NCBI GenBank assembly: GCA_018136815.1 | Contig: CM030940.1 | Location: 3,846,833 to 3,910,832, forward strand | DNA length: 64,000 nucleotides | Reading direction: 5' to 3' | Origin: Isochrysis galbana | Taxonomy: Eukaryota > Haptophyta > Isochrysidales > Isochrysidaceae | In this document: positions 22,984 to 33,959 of the stretch, in pieces | How the letters are laid out: every line of letters begins with the position of its first letter | How positions within the stretch are numbered: the stretch's first letter is position 1 | The notes under the pieces: generated by a model | What the model was told of the DNA's origin: nothing | The model's input: the letters and a program-made list of their open reading frames with translations, nothing else | Database searches by the model: none | Translations under genes and position numbers: made by a program

Positions 22984-23215
22984 TAGTCATCGCGTGTTCG
23001 ACAGACATGCGACAGAGGGGTCGGCACAACGAGGGCAGACCTCGCTGGGGGAGCTATGACCGATACACGGAGAGAAGACGAAAGACAGTCATGGAACATT
23101 TGATGACATCGAGAGAAAGTAAGAGAAGAGGCGGTATACCAATCGACGAGACCTTGAGGCTTAAAATAACCCACAGGTTATAAGTAAAAGTCTGTCATCG
23201 TATGAAATACGACAC
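22984..23215 (-). repeat. Family G copy, probable solo LTR-like piece
   Basis: Diverged copy of 17790-17993 (shared GGGCAGACCTCGCTGGGG, TTTGATGACATC, GAGACCTTGA). It sits at the end of the BED-finger ORF. A 20-base segment TAGTCATCGCRTGTTCGACA at 22985-23005 occurs in the opposite orientation at 17345-17365. Confidence 0.6.
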
Positions 23216-23431
23216 CGCTTCATCCACCTGCCTCACTGCCTCCTTCTGCTTCTTCTTCTCAGTCTTCGTCCCCTCGCTTCGGCGCAACTTGTCGACGAGG
23301 GCGAGGAAGGGGGGGTCTGTGGAAGGGCACTGGGCTGACATGTTGCGACCCAAGACATGGTCGACAACACGCGTGGCCCCGCCGCGGCGGCTCACGCCGC
23401 ACCCAAGGCACTGCCACTGCGGGTTGCTCAT
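23195..23431 (-). pseudogene. BED-type zinc finger of a hAT-like transposase
   Basis: Minus-strand ORF beginning MSNPQWQCLGCGVSRRGGATRVVDHVLG then AQCP. The pattern W-x-C-x2-C, a GGATR stretch and a downstream His/Cys matches BED fingers found at the N-terminus of hAT transposases. The helix is followed by a Lys-rich region and then family G sequence. It faces the hAT C-terminal fragment at 22417-22673, so the two are not halves of one intact gene. Confidence 0.6.
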
Positions 23432-24812
23432 GTCATCCTCATCAATGAGGACGACGCAATCCCACGCAGGGTGTGTGCGCTTGGCAGCGGCGGAGCGCTT
23501 ACGCCCTTGCTACTTGCTACAAGGGCTGGCTCAGGCCGGTGGGGCGTGGGGCGGGTGGGGAGGAAGCCAAAGAGGCTGTTCCCTGCCCCACTTGGCACTT
23601 GGCTCGCTCCCTCGCGCCACCACCTCTTCCTCCTCCTCCTCCTCTGCAGCTCGGCGGCCGCGCTGCGCTCCATCGAGAAGCGCCGCCCACTGCATCGGCG
23701 CCGCTGTGCATGCCGCAGCCGCCTCCTCGCCGTCTGTTCCGCGGGCGCTCACGATCTCAAGCGCTCCAGCGCCGCCTGCTGCGCCATGGATCGAGAGGCT
23801 CGGTTGGGATTGGGGTTGGGCTGCATGGCTCTAGCAGAGGGGGGGAGGGGGTTGGCGGCGCGCGCTCGTAGTTGGCAAGTGGCAACGGGGGCGAGTCGCG
23901 AGTCGCGAGTCGCGAGCGGCGAGCGAAAGAGATATGGAGAAAAGGGAAAAAAAAAGAAAGAGAAAAGGAAAAAAAAACCCTACTGTATTTGGGGACTGTA
24001 TTTCACTGTATCACTGTAGTTGTACGAAGGCCAAATACAGACTGTATTTACTGTATTTGCACTCTCCCCCACTGTATTTCCCATCTAGGCACCCTAGATT
24101 CGACTTGGGGGCTTGGGGGGGGCGCGGGCGGGTGAGGAGAAAAAAACAACATGAAAAATGAAAAATAGGACGGGAGGAGACGGAGGACGGGACGGGAGCA
24201 CACGGCGAGAGGAGAGGAGATGAAAACGGGAACAAGGCGGGGGAGAAAGAGAGGGGGCGCCCACGAGTACTCTAAAGTAGACTCCTGTCTACATGTGAAT
24301 TTCCTGGTCTCTTCTGATAGCTGGCAGGCCGTCCGGCCCCCGCCGCGGGGATAATAGTGCGCCTTGAAAGAAGTGAGAGAGGGGTTTTCTCGAGGGAGTA
24401 CTCTGTGAAGTTCATAGAGAAAGAAGAGGCGGAGACGGGGAGAGGGCGAGGTCCGAGTAACAACAACCAGGATATACTTTAGAGAGGAGAGAGAGGGAGG
24501 AGAGGGAGGAGAGTTCTCTGGAGAGGAGAAGAGAGAGACAAGGACCAGCGCAGAGAGAAGAAAATAGAGAGAGAGTCTTCTATCAGAAGCAGAGAGACTG
24601 AAGAAGGGGGGAGAGGGGTTTGGCGCGCGGGGGAGGTACAATACTCAACAAGAGAGGGGCGGCGCGCGGCGGCCCTCTCTCTCTCTCTCCCCCCCACCCC
24701 CACCCCCCACCCCCACCCCCCCACCCATCCCCCTCTCTCCCTCTCCCTCCCCCCCCTTTCCCTCCCTTCCCTTCCTCTCTCCCTTGCCCCACACACCCCA
24801 ACCCTGCACTCC

Positions 24813-24912
24813 NNNNNNNNNNNNNNNNNNNNNNNNNNNNNNNNNNNNNNNNNNNNNNNNNNNNNNNNNNNNNNNNNNNNNNNNNNNNNNNNNNNNNNNN
24901 NNNNNNNNNNNN
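24813..24912. other. Assembly gap (100 N)
   Basis: Exactly 100 N characters flanked on the left by a CT-rich microsatellite. The real length is unknown. Confidence 1.
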
Positions 24913-25800
24913 ACGTTGGCAAGATGTACACAAAGTAAACAGCATAGGAGGCAAGGCTTCAGCCATCCCAGTCTAGACGTGGGCGTGGAGCCGTGATGCC
25001 GTCCGCGCTTTGCCTCCCCGTGTTGTCCACCAACTCTCGCATGCTGCCGGCTGCTGAACGCACCACATGGTGCGCCCCCACCTTGTATGTGCGCGAAAGT
25101 GATTCGATTGATGGCATGGACGCCAAGCGGCAGCCGGAGCCTGTGGGTTGCGAGCAGCTAGAAGTATGGTTGCGAGCAGCTAGAAGTGTGGTCATGGAGC
25201 TGCAGAGGAGTTCGATGAATCTCGAAGTCAATCGACGCCGGCCCCTTCCTCTTCCCTCCTTGAGTTTTGAGGAGTTGTCATTAATGAGAAGCGAACAAAC
25301 ATACGACCCCCGTCGCAAAACTGACGTATGAGGGAAGAGGACAAGAGGTGTGGCTCGCTGAGTGAGGGCTAACCTAGGTCGCTAACGGAGAATGGAAAGG
25401 GCTAAAAAAAACCTTTTAATATTCTCGCCTCACACGTGGCACTGAAGTGAAAAAAAAATCTTGAAGGCTGTCCGCTAAGCTACTAGTGACATACACTTTC
25501 CCGCGATTTCGACGCCAACGCCAACGCCTATACCCCTACCACCGCTCTCCCTCCCGCTCCCCCCTCGTTCCATTTTTTTCGGTTTTGGGGGGTCGGCCCA
25601 TGTACACTACTTTGGGCCTCGCGTTTGGGGCGAGGGGTGGGGCAGGCCTCTTGTGTTTATCTGTGGCGGCCTCGGGCCAAGTTTGACCCTGCGTGGGTGC
25701 CCGGCTTTCCAGCCTTCCCCATTGGATTTCCCGGTTGAGGGGCACATTGTCCTCCCCGGTCGCTATTGTAATCCTCCCTGGGCTCGCTGCAAGTGCTAAG
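24913..25800. other. No confident gene
   Basis: Open frames cross 24960-25320 on both strands without recognisable motifs. A short in-frame fragment at about 25855-26080 (plus; ERMTKELFNKFKSKASNSAI, PELFIMSDWDTPGDD) has coding-like composition but no identified family. Confidence 0.35.
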
Positions 25801-26184
25801 TCCCGCCCGCGAAACTGGACAGAATGAGAATACTCAACCACGAGATCACGGAACTACGAAAGCGGTCCAAGCCGTCAAACAGTCAAACAAACAATGCTCC
25901 GATGCACTAAAGCAAGAAGAGAGGATGACCAAGGAATTATTCAACAAATTCAAATCAAAAGCGTCGAACAGCGCGATACCGGAGCTATTCATCATGAGCG
26001 ACTGGGATACCCCGGGCGACGACTCGCGGCCCACAGTAACCTCTGACGACGACATACGCAAGGAGCTGCGTAATAAATAAATAAAATAATTAATGTTATA
26101 TCCTAGCCAACCCCACCAGCTAATCGGACACAACTTTTCCATCCCGGAATCTCGCCATGCCTGACGAGCCAGGTGTCCGAGTGC

Positions 26185-27321
26185 TACCGGGGGGAGGGGC
26201 GCCACCGGCGTCGCGCTCGCCGTCGCGTGGGTGCCCCGAGGGCGCCACTTCTCGGACCCCCATCACACATCACACGCTCGGGATCGTCGCCTTCGCCCTC
26301 GCTCTAATGCTCTGATGCAGCCGCTCAACGCGCTCGTGCGCGGCACGCCCGGCACCCGCACCACACGCCGCGCCGTGTGGCGGGTCGCGCACAAGGGGAC
26401 GGGCTACGCCGTGCTCGGCGTGGGCGTCTACCAGGCCCTCTCGGAACTAAGTTTATACTTGGTTGCCCCATGGGGGGGCACGAGCCCCCCCCTCTCTCCA
26501 CTCCTCCCCTGCCATGGGGGAGGAACCACTCATCCTCCTGGCACGCCTGATGGCTTGCCAGGAGGCCACTGCCCTGCTGACCCACTCTCTCCCTGGCAGG
26601 CACGCCTGCCTCGCGCGTCCTGGCCTGTCGTGCGCCAGCCCATCGCTCCAACCCCCCCTCCCCCCCTGGTCGACAGGCAGACAGGTGCAGAGTGGGGGCC
26701 CCAGAGGCCCAGGAGCGCCAGCGAGGGAGAGGCAGGGGAGACCAGGGCCCAGCCCCAGCCTCCTCTGCCCCCTGAGCTGGCCTCCAGGAGCCTCCAGGGG
26801 CCGCCAGAGGGCAGCTGCAGGCCTGCCGCAGGCGCGCCATCGCGCGTGCCGCAGGAGAGGGGAGAGAGAGCGCGGAGAAGGGGGGGGGGCGGAGCGAGAG
26901 CTCCGCTCACCGGAAAATTGGTAAGTCCCGCACCTGTTTACAGGATAAGTCGGGACAGAGTCGGCCGCCCACTCAGAGACACAGGAGGAAGGGGAGGAAA
27001 GATCACCGGGGGGGGGCGCGGGCCACCGGACCATATCTAAGCCCTTCACCCCTATCCCCCTAGTAGTGCACGGGGGGAGCCGCCTTATGGCGGGGGGAGA
27101 AGGGCCCGGGGAGTGGGGGTGTAGAAAGTATGCTACGTGCTACGTGTAGTAGGTAGTGGTTCCATTCGCCGCGAGTGCGGTAAGAATATTAGAAGGTTTT
27201 CTACCAGGCCCTCTCGGGACGCGCCCTCATGCCAAGCCAAGGCGACGCCGTTCTCGTCGCGTACGTGGTGCTCCTGGGCCTCTCCTTCGGGGTGCTCGCG
27301 GGGGGGCTCATGGTAGGGTGA
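26185..27321 (+). pseudogene. Cytochrome b561-domain gene, broken by a frameshift and a retroposon
   Basis: The flanks of the family B insertion (26445-27199) encode a b561 transmembrane domain (heme-binding transmembrane electron carriers, often ascorbate-dependent ferrireductases). Left part: ATGVALAVAWV, then HHTLGIVAFALAL with a heme-ligand-type His, QPLNALVRGTPGTRTTRRAVWRVAHKGTGYAVLGVGVYQ with another conserved HKxxGY His. Right part, in frame after removing the insert: ALSGRALMPS, then a final helix VLVAYVVLLGLSFGVLAGG and stop at 27319-27321. An 8-base tandem duplication (GCTCTAAT/GCTCTGAT, about 26301-26316) shifts frame between the first two helices. No N-terminal DOMON or start is visible. 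It is therefore a pseudogene, or a gene with unusual splicing. Confidence 0.75.
26445..27199 (+). mobile_element. Retroposon family B, complete copy inside b561 gene
   Basis: Flanked by a perfect 18-bp duplication TCTACCAGGCCCTCTCGG (26427-26444 and 27200-27217). The 5' end is AACTAAGTTTATACTTGG and the 3' end is GGTAAGAATATTAGAAGGTT. The interior shares the CCCCAGCCTCC..TGCCCCCTGAGCTG block with family A. There is no ORF. The duplication length and lack of TIRs point to target-primed retroposition by a LINE in trans. Confidence 0.88.
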
Positions 27322-27399
27322 GAGTCCCCACGGGAGGGGAAGAAACCCTGAGGGAAGAGACCAAATGAAGGCAAGCCGCCTGAAATGGTTCCGTCCCAG

Positions 27400-27809
27400 G
27401 AGCCAAATTCATGTACCTAGCGGGAACGGCGCACCCCTTGTGGCAGGTATCTCGAGGCGCAGTCTTTTATTCTTCGAGGATCGCTCGCGGCGAGAGCTGT
27501 AAGGGCCGTTCCGCTTCATGGACGAGAGGACCCCCCCCCCCCCCGGTGTTTTCCCCGGTGAGTCGCCCGACGTAGGTCGGTCCGCCTCACTGGGTTTCCC
27601 CCCATTGTAACTTGTAGGGAGTTATAATGGGAGCCGGGGGTTTGCGAGGGGGGAGATTGGTAGGGATGCATATGAATATGAGTATGTGTCTGTGCCATCA
27701 CCATCACTTCAAGGCGTGCGGGCAAGTGCGCTGAGGGGTGTGGGGTGTCGTGATAGTACCGGGCTAGTGGCAGTAGTGGTTGGTACTAACGCTCAGTTGT
27801 TTTATTATT
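27400..27809 (+). repeat. Family A 3' half, 5'-truncated copy
   Basis: Matches 62100-62465 of the complete copy (CTCGCGGCG..GAGCTGTAAGGGCCGTTC; GGGAGCCGGGGG; GTACTAACGCTCAG; TTATTATTATT tail). 5' truncation with a conserved (TTA)n tail is typical of retroposons. Confidence 0.85.
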
Positions 27810-27819
27810 ATTGTCCTTT

Positions 27820-28400
27820 AAATGAAAGAGGTGGCTGATACCCCCATTGGAAAGCTCTTCCACCCATGGTCCCCAAGAGGTGAAATGTTGCTTTGATTGA
27901 CCTCTTTGAGAACTTAAGTGACGACGAAGCGTGATTTTGCCATCCAACGGTCCAATTTGTCAACATACGGCTCAAAAGGGCTAAAAAACTCCTCCCGCTT
28001 GAGCGGATCGTCCGAGTGCAGCACCGCATGCTGAATGCGGCAGCAAAAGTCAACGAGGACAATCTCTGCAGAGTTGATCATGGGGAGAGCTTAGGTTGAA
28101 TGGGAGGTAAAGATGATTTGCTTCAGGGTTGGGATGTCCCAAAAGCTCACTCTAAGCCACATCAAAGGCATTGAAGGCCAGAGTCCTTAGATTTCATGGG
28201 TTTTTAAGGACACCGTACACCGTCCTTAGTTTAAGGACAGAACTTTCTAACCGCTGGTAGCAAAAGTCAAAAGTAAGCAAAGATAAGCTCCGCAGAGTTG
28301 GTCATGGGGAGAGCTAAGGTTGAATGGGATGTGGAGATGGTTTGCTTCAGGTGATGGGATGCCTCATAAGCTCACCATAGGCTATACTGGAGGCATGATG
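27820..28400 (-). pseudogene. Unrecognised coding fragment with internal duplication
   Basis: Minus strand from about 28082 to 27915 reads as a plausible protein (SAEIVLVDFCCRIQHAVLH, then DDPLKREEFFSPFEPYVDKL and DRWMAKSRFVV). A diverged second copy of the upstream segment lies about 230 bases away (28037-28160 versus 28260-28385; shared GCAGAGTTG(A/G)TCATGGGGAGAGCT). I recognise no family; a decayed transposase or a local gene-fragment duplication are both possible. Confidence 0.35.
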
Positions 28401-30190
28401 CATGATCGGCAGAGTCCTAGAAATCCAAGAATTTTCTAGGACGTGGTCCTAGTTTCTAGGACGGAATTTTTTGTCCGATATGCTTTCGTGTACTATTGGA
28501 ATGTGCGACTATGGCTCTTGATGGGCATGACTTCATTTCAAAGAGAGCGCCTCCGGCCCTTGGGAGATTCTCGTCACGGCAGACTGCGCCAACCAATTCA
28601 GAATTCAGGGGATAATTCAAGGACGGTGTCGCCGATTTCCGCGTGGCAGGCGTACCACCATGCCCTATGGCGGTCAAATCCGACTTTCCTTTCCGTCTCT
28701 ACCGTCCTCCATTTCCATTTCCATTCCCTCGTTCGTCCGTCGACTCTCCCGCTTCCGCTTGTTCTAGCTTGTTGCTCCGGTGCTCCCATGTCCTCAGACT
28801 GACCCCTTGGAGGCTCCGACCCCCGCGTGCTCTGCTTCCTTGGTGCCCCCACTGCCTTCCGTTGCTGCCCGTGCTCCCTCGCCCTCGCGAGCCGATCCCG
28901 AGTGCTCCCTGTTTAGTCCCTCCCTCCCTGTTCATACAAAAGGCCATCCTTCACTCAGCCCCCCTAATCCCACAGCCAAAGCCAGTCACAATTTATTTTA
29001 TTTGTTTTGTCATGTCGCCACAAGGCGCTGGTGCGAATCACATATGACACATGCATGGATCGATCGAATATGCTACCAACTACTGACTGCACCATGACCA
29101 TGACACGGCACTAGCTCGACGCTCGCACTCACCACGCTTTCGAAGCCTTTCTACCCACCTTAAGCCTAATGACATGATCGACTATATCATGTATCCTATG
29201 GACTAACCAACATCTCGTGCGGCATAGCGCACAGCCGCACGCATGTTTGTTTTGGCGGTTGGTGGGGCCTGCGGGCGCGCTTGCTGCGCACCGCTAGTCT
29301 CTTTCTTCAAGTCCTTTTCCTAGGTTTTGTCGTCGGCTTCTCTATCGCAGATCGAGTGATCTTGAACCCGGAAAGTTCACTCTGCAGCCCCCCCCCCCCC
29401 AGCCCAGCGCCGCCCCCCCCTAAAGGTCCTTCTTATACACGTTGCAACTCTGGCATGTGAACGGAAGGCCTCTCCGCGCCACCACGGGCACCGGGGGCGA
29501 CGAGAGCGAGAGATTTGACGAGACGATGTATGGCGATGAAACCAGAGAGAAGACACATGACTTGGTTGAGCGCGCGATCCGCGGAAGAGCGACAACTCAA
29601 ACGAATGGGATGATCCGCCATCTACCGTACGCGCACAAGCATAGAGGAGAATGAGAAACGCTGCTCCCACAGGTTGAGTCGGTCGACCACTGACGCAACT
29701 GCACACTGCATCGCATGAATTGAGAACTGGGAAGACGAACGTACAATCGAACATATGATACTGCATGGTCGACTAGACTCTCTATTCTTCGTGGCCCCGT
29801 GCCAAGCGCCTACGCACCGAGCAGCTCGACCGAGACGTCCCGACTTGATGGTGCACTAAGAGGGTCGACTCTGTGTACCTTGCGCCTTGGATTGGAAAGG
29901 CACGCATGGCAGCAGACGACCTCTGAAAGACCCGCTGGCCTAGCATGCACGCTAGGGGTACCGCAAGGTGTAGGTGAAAGGCCATTCGCTTCAGAGGGAA
30001 GCACACCTAAGAGATGACCTCGGCGAGGCCGCCGCCGAGTGCCGCTCTTGGCCAATGACTGCTTACCCTACCAGATGGGCGGCCATCGAAGATGGTGCGC
30101 CGGTGCCTAGCTGCCATGTGCCGCTAGCAGCCGAGCGGTGCGCACACACTGTCCCAGCCAACGTCAACACACCAGCGCGGCGTCGATGAC
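28400..30190. other. No gene I can support
   Basis: Scattered ORFs without motif or splice support. The 3' flank of the JmjC gene is at the right end. Confidence 0.45.
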
Positions 30191-33100
30191 TCACTCCTCT
30201 TTGCCAGCCGCGACTCTTGCGGCCAACCGCTGTCGCTTGACGTCCATCATCGCCTCGCGCTCGCTAATGGCACGGGCTAGGCTCTCAGGTAATTTCGGTG
30301 GTACCTCCAGCCCCGCCAGTGGTGCTGGCGGCGGTAACGTCGCCTCAGGCAGCGGCTCCTCCGTCCGCTTTTGGAGAAACGCGAACATCGCCATGTATGG
30401 CGGTGGTTCGGCGGACGTAACTGCGAGAGGTTGCTCCTTGGTCGGGTCCTTGGCGTGCGACACCGTTGCAGGCGATGGTGGCGCGCAGATCTCGCGCAAC
30501 TCGTCGTCAGTGTAGCGGACAAAGAGGACGCGGCCCACCGACGGGAGGCTGTCGGCGTGCCGGAGGCACACCAGCTGCTGACGGCGCTTGGACGAGCGCT
30601 CGGTGCCCATCTGAGAGTGGATCAGATGGGATGGCACGCTGAAGACCTTACTTGCGGAGCACCACGCACACCTTGATGCGAGCGACGCGCGAGGGTACGT
30701 GCAGCTCACCTGAACGAAGGAGAAGTGGCACGTGTGCGCACAGAAAAGACACGGCGGCCCTCTCCCACCGAAGTGCGCCATGTCCTCATCTTGCATCTCA
30801 AGCTCCTCGATCGCTGGGTTGCTGCGCCGCAGCGCGTCACGCATGGCGAGTTCCTCGTCGGAAATGGCGACGAGGTGCATTCGCGCGGCCTCAGAGTGGT
30901 TGGCACGGACCGCATCGATGAGGAGAGCTTCCAAATCGAGCACGGGCTCCTTACCGATTCGCCGGTACCTGGTGAACGGTTGGGTGCGACCCCGGGCAGA
31001 AGGGGGCTCAAACCCTCTGCCAGATCCGGTCTCCCAGGATCGGCGTGGTGGGACCCAACAACACGGGCACGGGCAGCTCATCACCATCTTGCTGCGGCGC
31101 TGGCATACGGGAGCCAGTCAAGGAGCATGAAGTTGACTGCCTCTGCAGCATTGAAGCCATGCGAGAATCCGGCGTGGTAGGCCTGGGGGAGTGTAACGAC
31201 AAACTCGCCGGGGCGCTGCAGGGCGTGGCAGACACGAACGCCGCGGCGGGTGAGCATGGAGGGTGGGACCATCGTCGCTTTCTTGATCAGAAGAGTTGGA
31301 TCGGACTCGACGTCCCTGAACGCGCATGAGGGGAGCAGCGTGGGGGACGAACGACCAACCGCCGGGGCCAATCGATGAGGACGCCGTCCTAATGAGAAGG
31401 CGTGGGCCGGCTCGACTATCACCTCGGAAACGCTACATCGGCAAAGACTCGGTCGAACGCCGCCGCCTGTCTGGGAGAGACGCCGTACCACGTCTTTGGG
31501 GCTCCCTCGTGCAAGTATGAGATGGAGTACATGTAGTTGTCCTACGAGAACAACACAATGCACAGGCACGGCGAGGAGGACATGAGCATTGGCATTGCGT
31601 TCAGAAGGCGCGCGCACAGTGCCGCCTGTCGCCCCGGGGTGGACCAAGAGCACCTCAACATGCCAGCAGAACATGCTGAACAGCATCCCAAAGTAGAGCA
31701 TCGGAGTGTTGACGCCAGGGATGTCGTAGCGGATGAAGCGGAGGAGAGAACGCTCGTGGTTGGCAATTTGGGATAGCGACCATCTGCGACCCATGCCGTG
31801 ATTATACAGGGAGTTAGCGATGGCATCGTGACGTCAAAAGCGGAGCGCTGCCGCATAACCACGCGGCCGTGGGAGAAGGGCGGCTGCGGCCAGTTTGCAG
31901 CGAACAAAGTGAGGATCACAATTCGCCTCAACCACTAGTTGCTTGAAGAGGTGGAGGATAGTTGAGCACAAGCAATGCAATGCGGGAATGCGGGAAGGTT
32001 TACCTTTCGTCCCGAGTAACCTCCCTTCCCTGCAATCCTGCCGCAGGGAATGCTGTCCCCTCCACATCCGATGCGTAGAGCAGCCGCGCCTCCGCCTCGC
32101 CGGCTAGCCATTCCCAGAAGTATCGCTCTACCTCCTCGGGAGACGGGAGTGGTGGCCGGTCATTTGAACTCTCGGGGACGGCGTTATCTGGCTCCTTCGC
32201 AGGAAAGTCCACACCGATATCGCCCTTCGCGCCGTTGGCCCCGGCGCCCTGGATGGAAGCAGCCGAGGCGAAGGCCGCGCTCCTCATCTGCTCGTCCAGG
32301 CTTTTGAGGAGCCCAAGCGCGATGGACGCATGCTTGGCGACAAAGCTGCAAATGAACGGCATTGCGTGGCCGCGCTCCGAACGCCGCGGTGCAACCTGTG
32401 GGCGACGAGACGAGTGGCGTCTGAGTGGCTGGGAACCGTGCTGGTGCAAGGGCTCTCGAGTCGCCACCCGTCTGAGCCCGCCAGCGCCACGCCCTCGTGG
32501 ATACAGCCGCCGCACAACAGGTTGCATTTCAACCATCCACGAGCATGCGCTCGCCGTCCACCAATTGAGTGCCGCGCGTCTCACTTTTTGCAGCCTCGCC
32601 CAGAACTCGGTCGTCTCGTCAATGATCTTGTAGCTCACATCGGTCGGAAGGAGCGCTGGGCCAGGCAGCGGCGAGCACGGCGCGAGTCCGACTGGTGCCT
32701 CGCCACTGCCACTCGAATCTCCGCCGCCGTTGGCCTCGATGCTCAGTGCGCTGCTGCCTCTTGGCACGCCGCGCTTCCGCTTTGCCTTGCCGTTTTTCCC
32801 TTTCCCCTCCTCCTTGGCCTTGCCGACACTTGCAGTCGCACCGGAGATGCCGCCCGCAGTGTCGCCATGCTTCCCACCCTCGGACTGGCGCACGTGGAAC
32901 GTTCGGGGAGGGTTCCACGATGGTGGCGGGCGGATGCGACAAATGCCATAGTCGAAGACAGCCATCTGGATCGACTTGATGTAGGCGAGTGGGTCCTCAA
33001 ACTCCTCCTCGGTCGGCGTGACTGAGCGGTGACGGGGAGGAGGAACGATTGGCCCGAGGAGCGGCCAGCTGGGGGAGGCGTCGCCCAGCATGCACAAAGG

Positions 33101-33923
33101 GCAATAATTGCAGAGCGTCGCAATTGAGCCACAGGACCGCGATTCCCTCCATGTGAAGGAGTCCGTGGAGCTAGCGCAAAACGCGCGAGACAAGGGGCAA
33201 AGCTGATGGGTCATCGCGAGGTGTGCGCGACGTGTCGAGCGGACAGGGCCGTGGGAAGGCGGAGCGCATACATAGTGGAGCCTCCGGAAGCGCCGGTAGC
33301 GGATCATGCGGAATGATGATGGAGCACTTGGTGCATCGTGGCCCTCCATGCGCCAAGCGCATGCCGATGCGAGGGATCGCAGTAGCGCCGCAAGCGCAGG
33401 TGTAGACGCATTGGCGCTCGGCGCGGCGCGCCTGTGTGTGAAGAGATGGCGTACAGACTAAATTGATGTAGCAGCTCATGCTCAGCGTTAGGTTGACTTG
33501 ACAGGCTAGGTTGACTTAAGAGGCTAGGTTGATGAAGCAGCTCGTCCTAGCCTCTGGCATTGCCAGAGGCCCGGCACCCACCTTGTTGCGCTTCTTTCGC
33601 TCGGCGTTTTCGCTTTGCTCTTGTATCATGCGCCAGTACCGCTCGATCTTCGCCCTTTCCCTCCGGTCCTCCCCACTGATCGGAAAGCAATCCTTTGAGT
33701 CTCCCGCTGCAACATCAGGCAGACAGGGCTGTTGGACGGGTGAGAGCTGAACGTCGGGGACCAGCTCGGCGCTTTGCTTCGCCCCACCAAGCGGCGTGGA
33801 CAGTTGATCCGACGGCGCGTCGCGCGGAGTGGGGCCCTCGGACGCTGCATGGTACACGGCGCGGTGAGGACGGTGAGGAACGAGAGCGCACCACGCGGAG
33901 TGCCCGGCGGGGCTGCCACTCAC
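30191..33923 (-). CDS. JmjN/JmjC histone demethylase, KDM5/JARID-like, multi-exon
   Basis: Fe(II)/2-oxoglutarate histone lysine demethylase acting on chromatin. Domains in order: basic N-terminal exon (ends near 33582, GEDRRERAKIERYW); Cys-rich patch (CVYTCACGATAI..CTKCS) near 33400; JmjN (PTEEEFEDPLAYIKSI, then YGICRIRPP) near 33020-32920; VERYFWEWLAGEAEARLLYASDVEG near 32120-32050; JmjC exons 31783-31654, 31541-31423 and one starting at 31315; C5HC2-like finger near 30760; RVLFVRYTDDELREI near 30520; stop at 30191. The metal ligands are present (FCWHVED; YHAGFSHGFN), as is the cofactor Lys (GAPKTWYG). The JmjC junctions are GT-AG with matching phase. The finger plus JmjN favours KDM5 over KDM4; no ARID is visible. 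A weak PHD-like CGGC patch lies near 32510. The 5' end and several introns are unresolved. Confidence 0.88.
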
Positions 33924-33959
33924 TGGCTGCTCAGCCGCAAAGCTACTTAAACTGACTTC

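Noticed and set aside
26231-27040. Fusion of b561 helices with a Pro-rich protein
   Set aside because: The Pro-rich part is the family B insert, bounded by an 18-bp duplication, not a genuine fusion.
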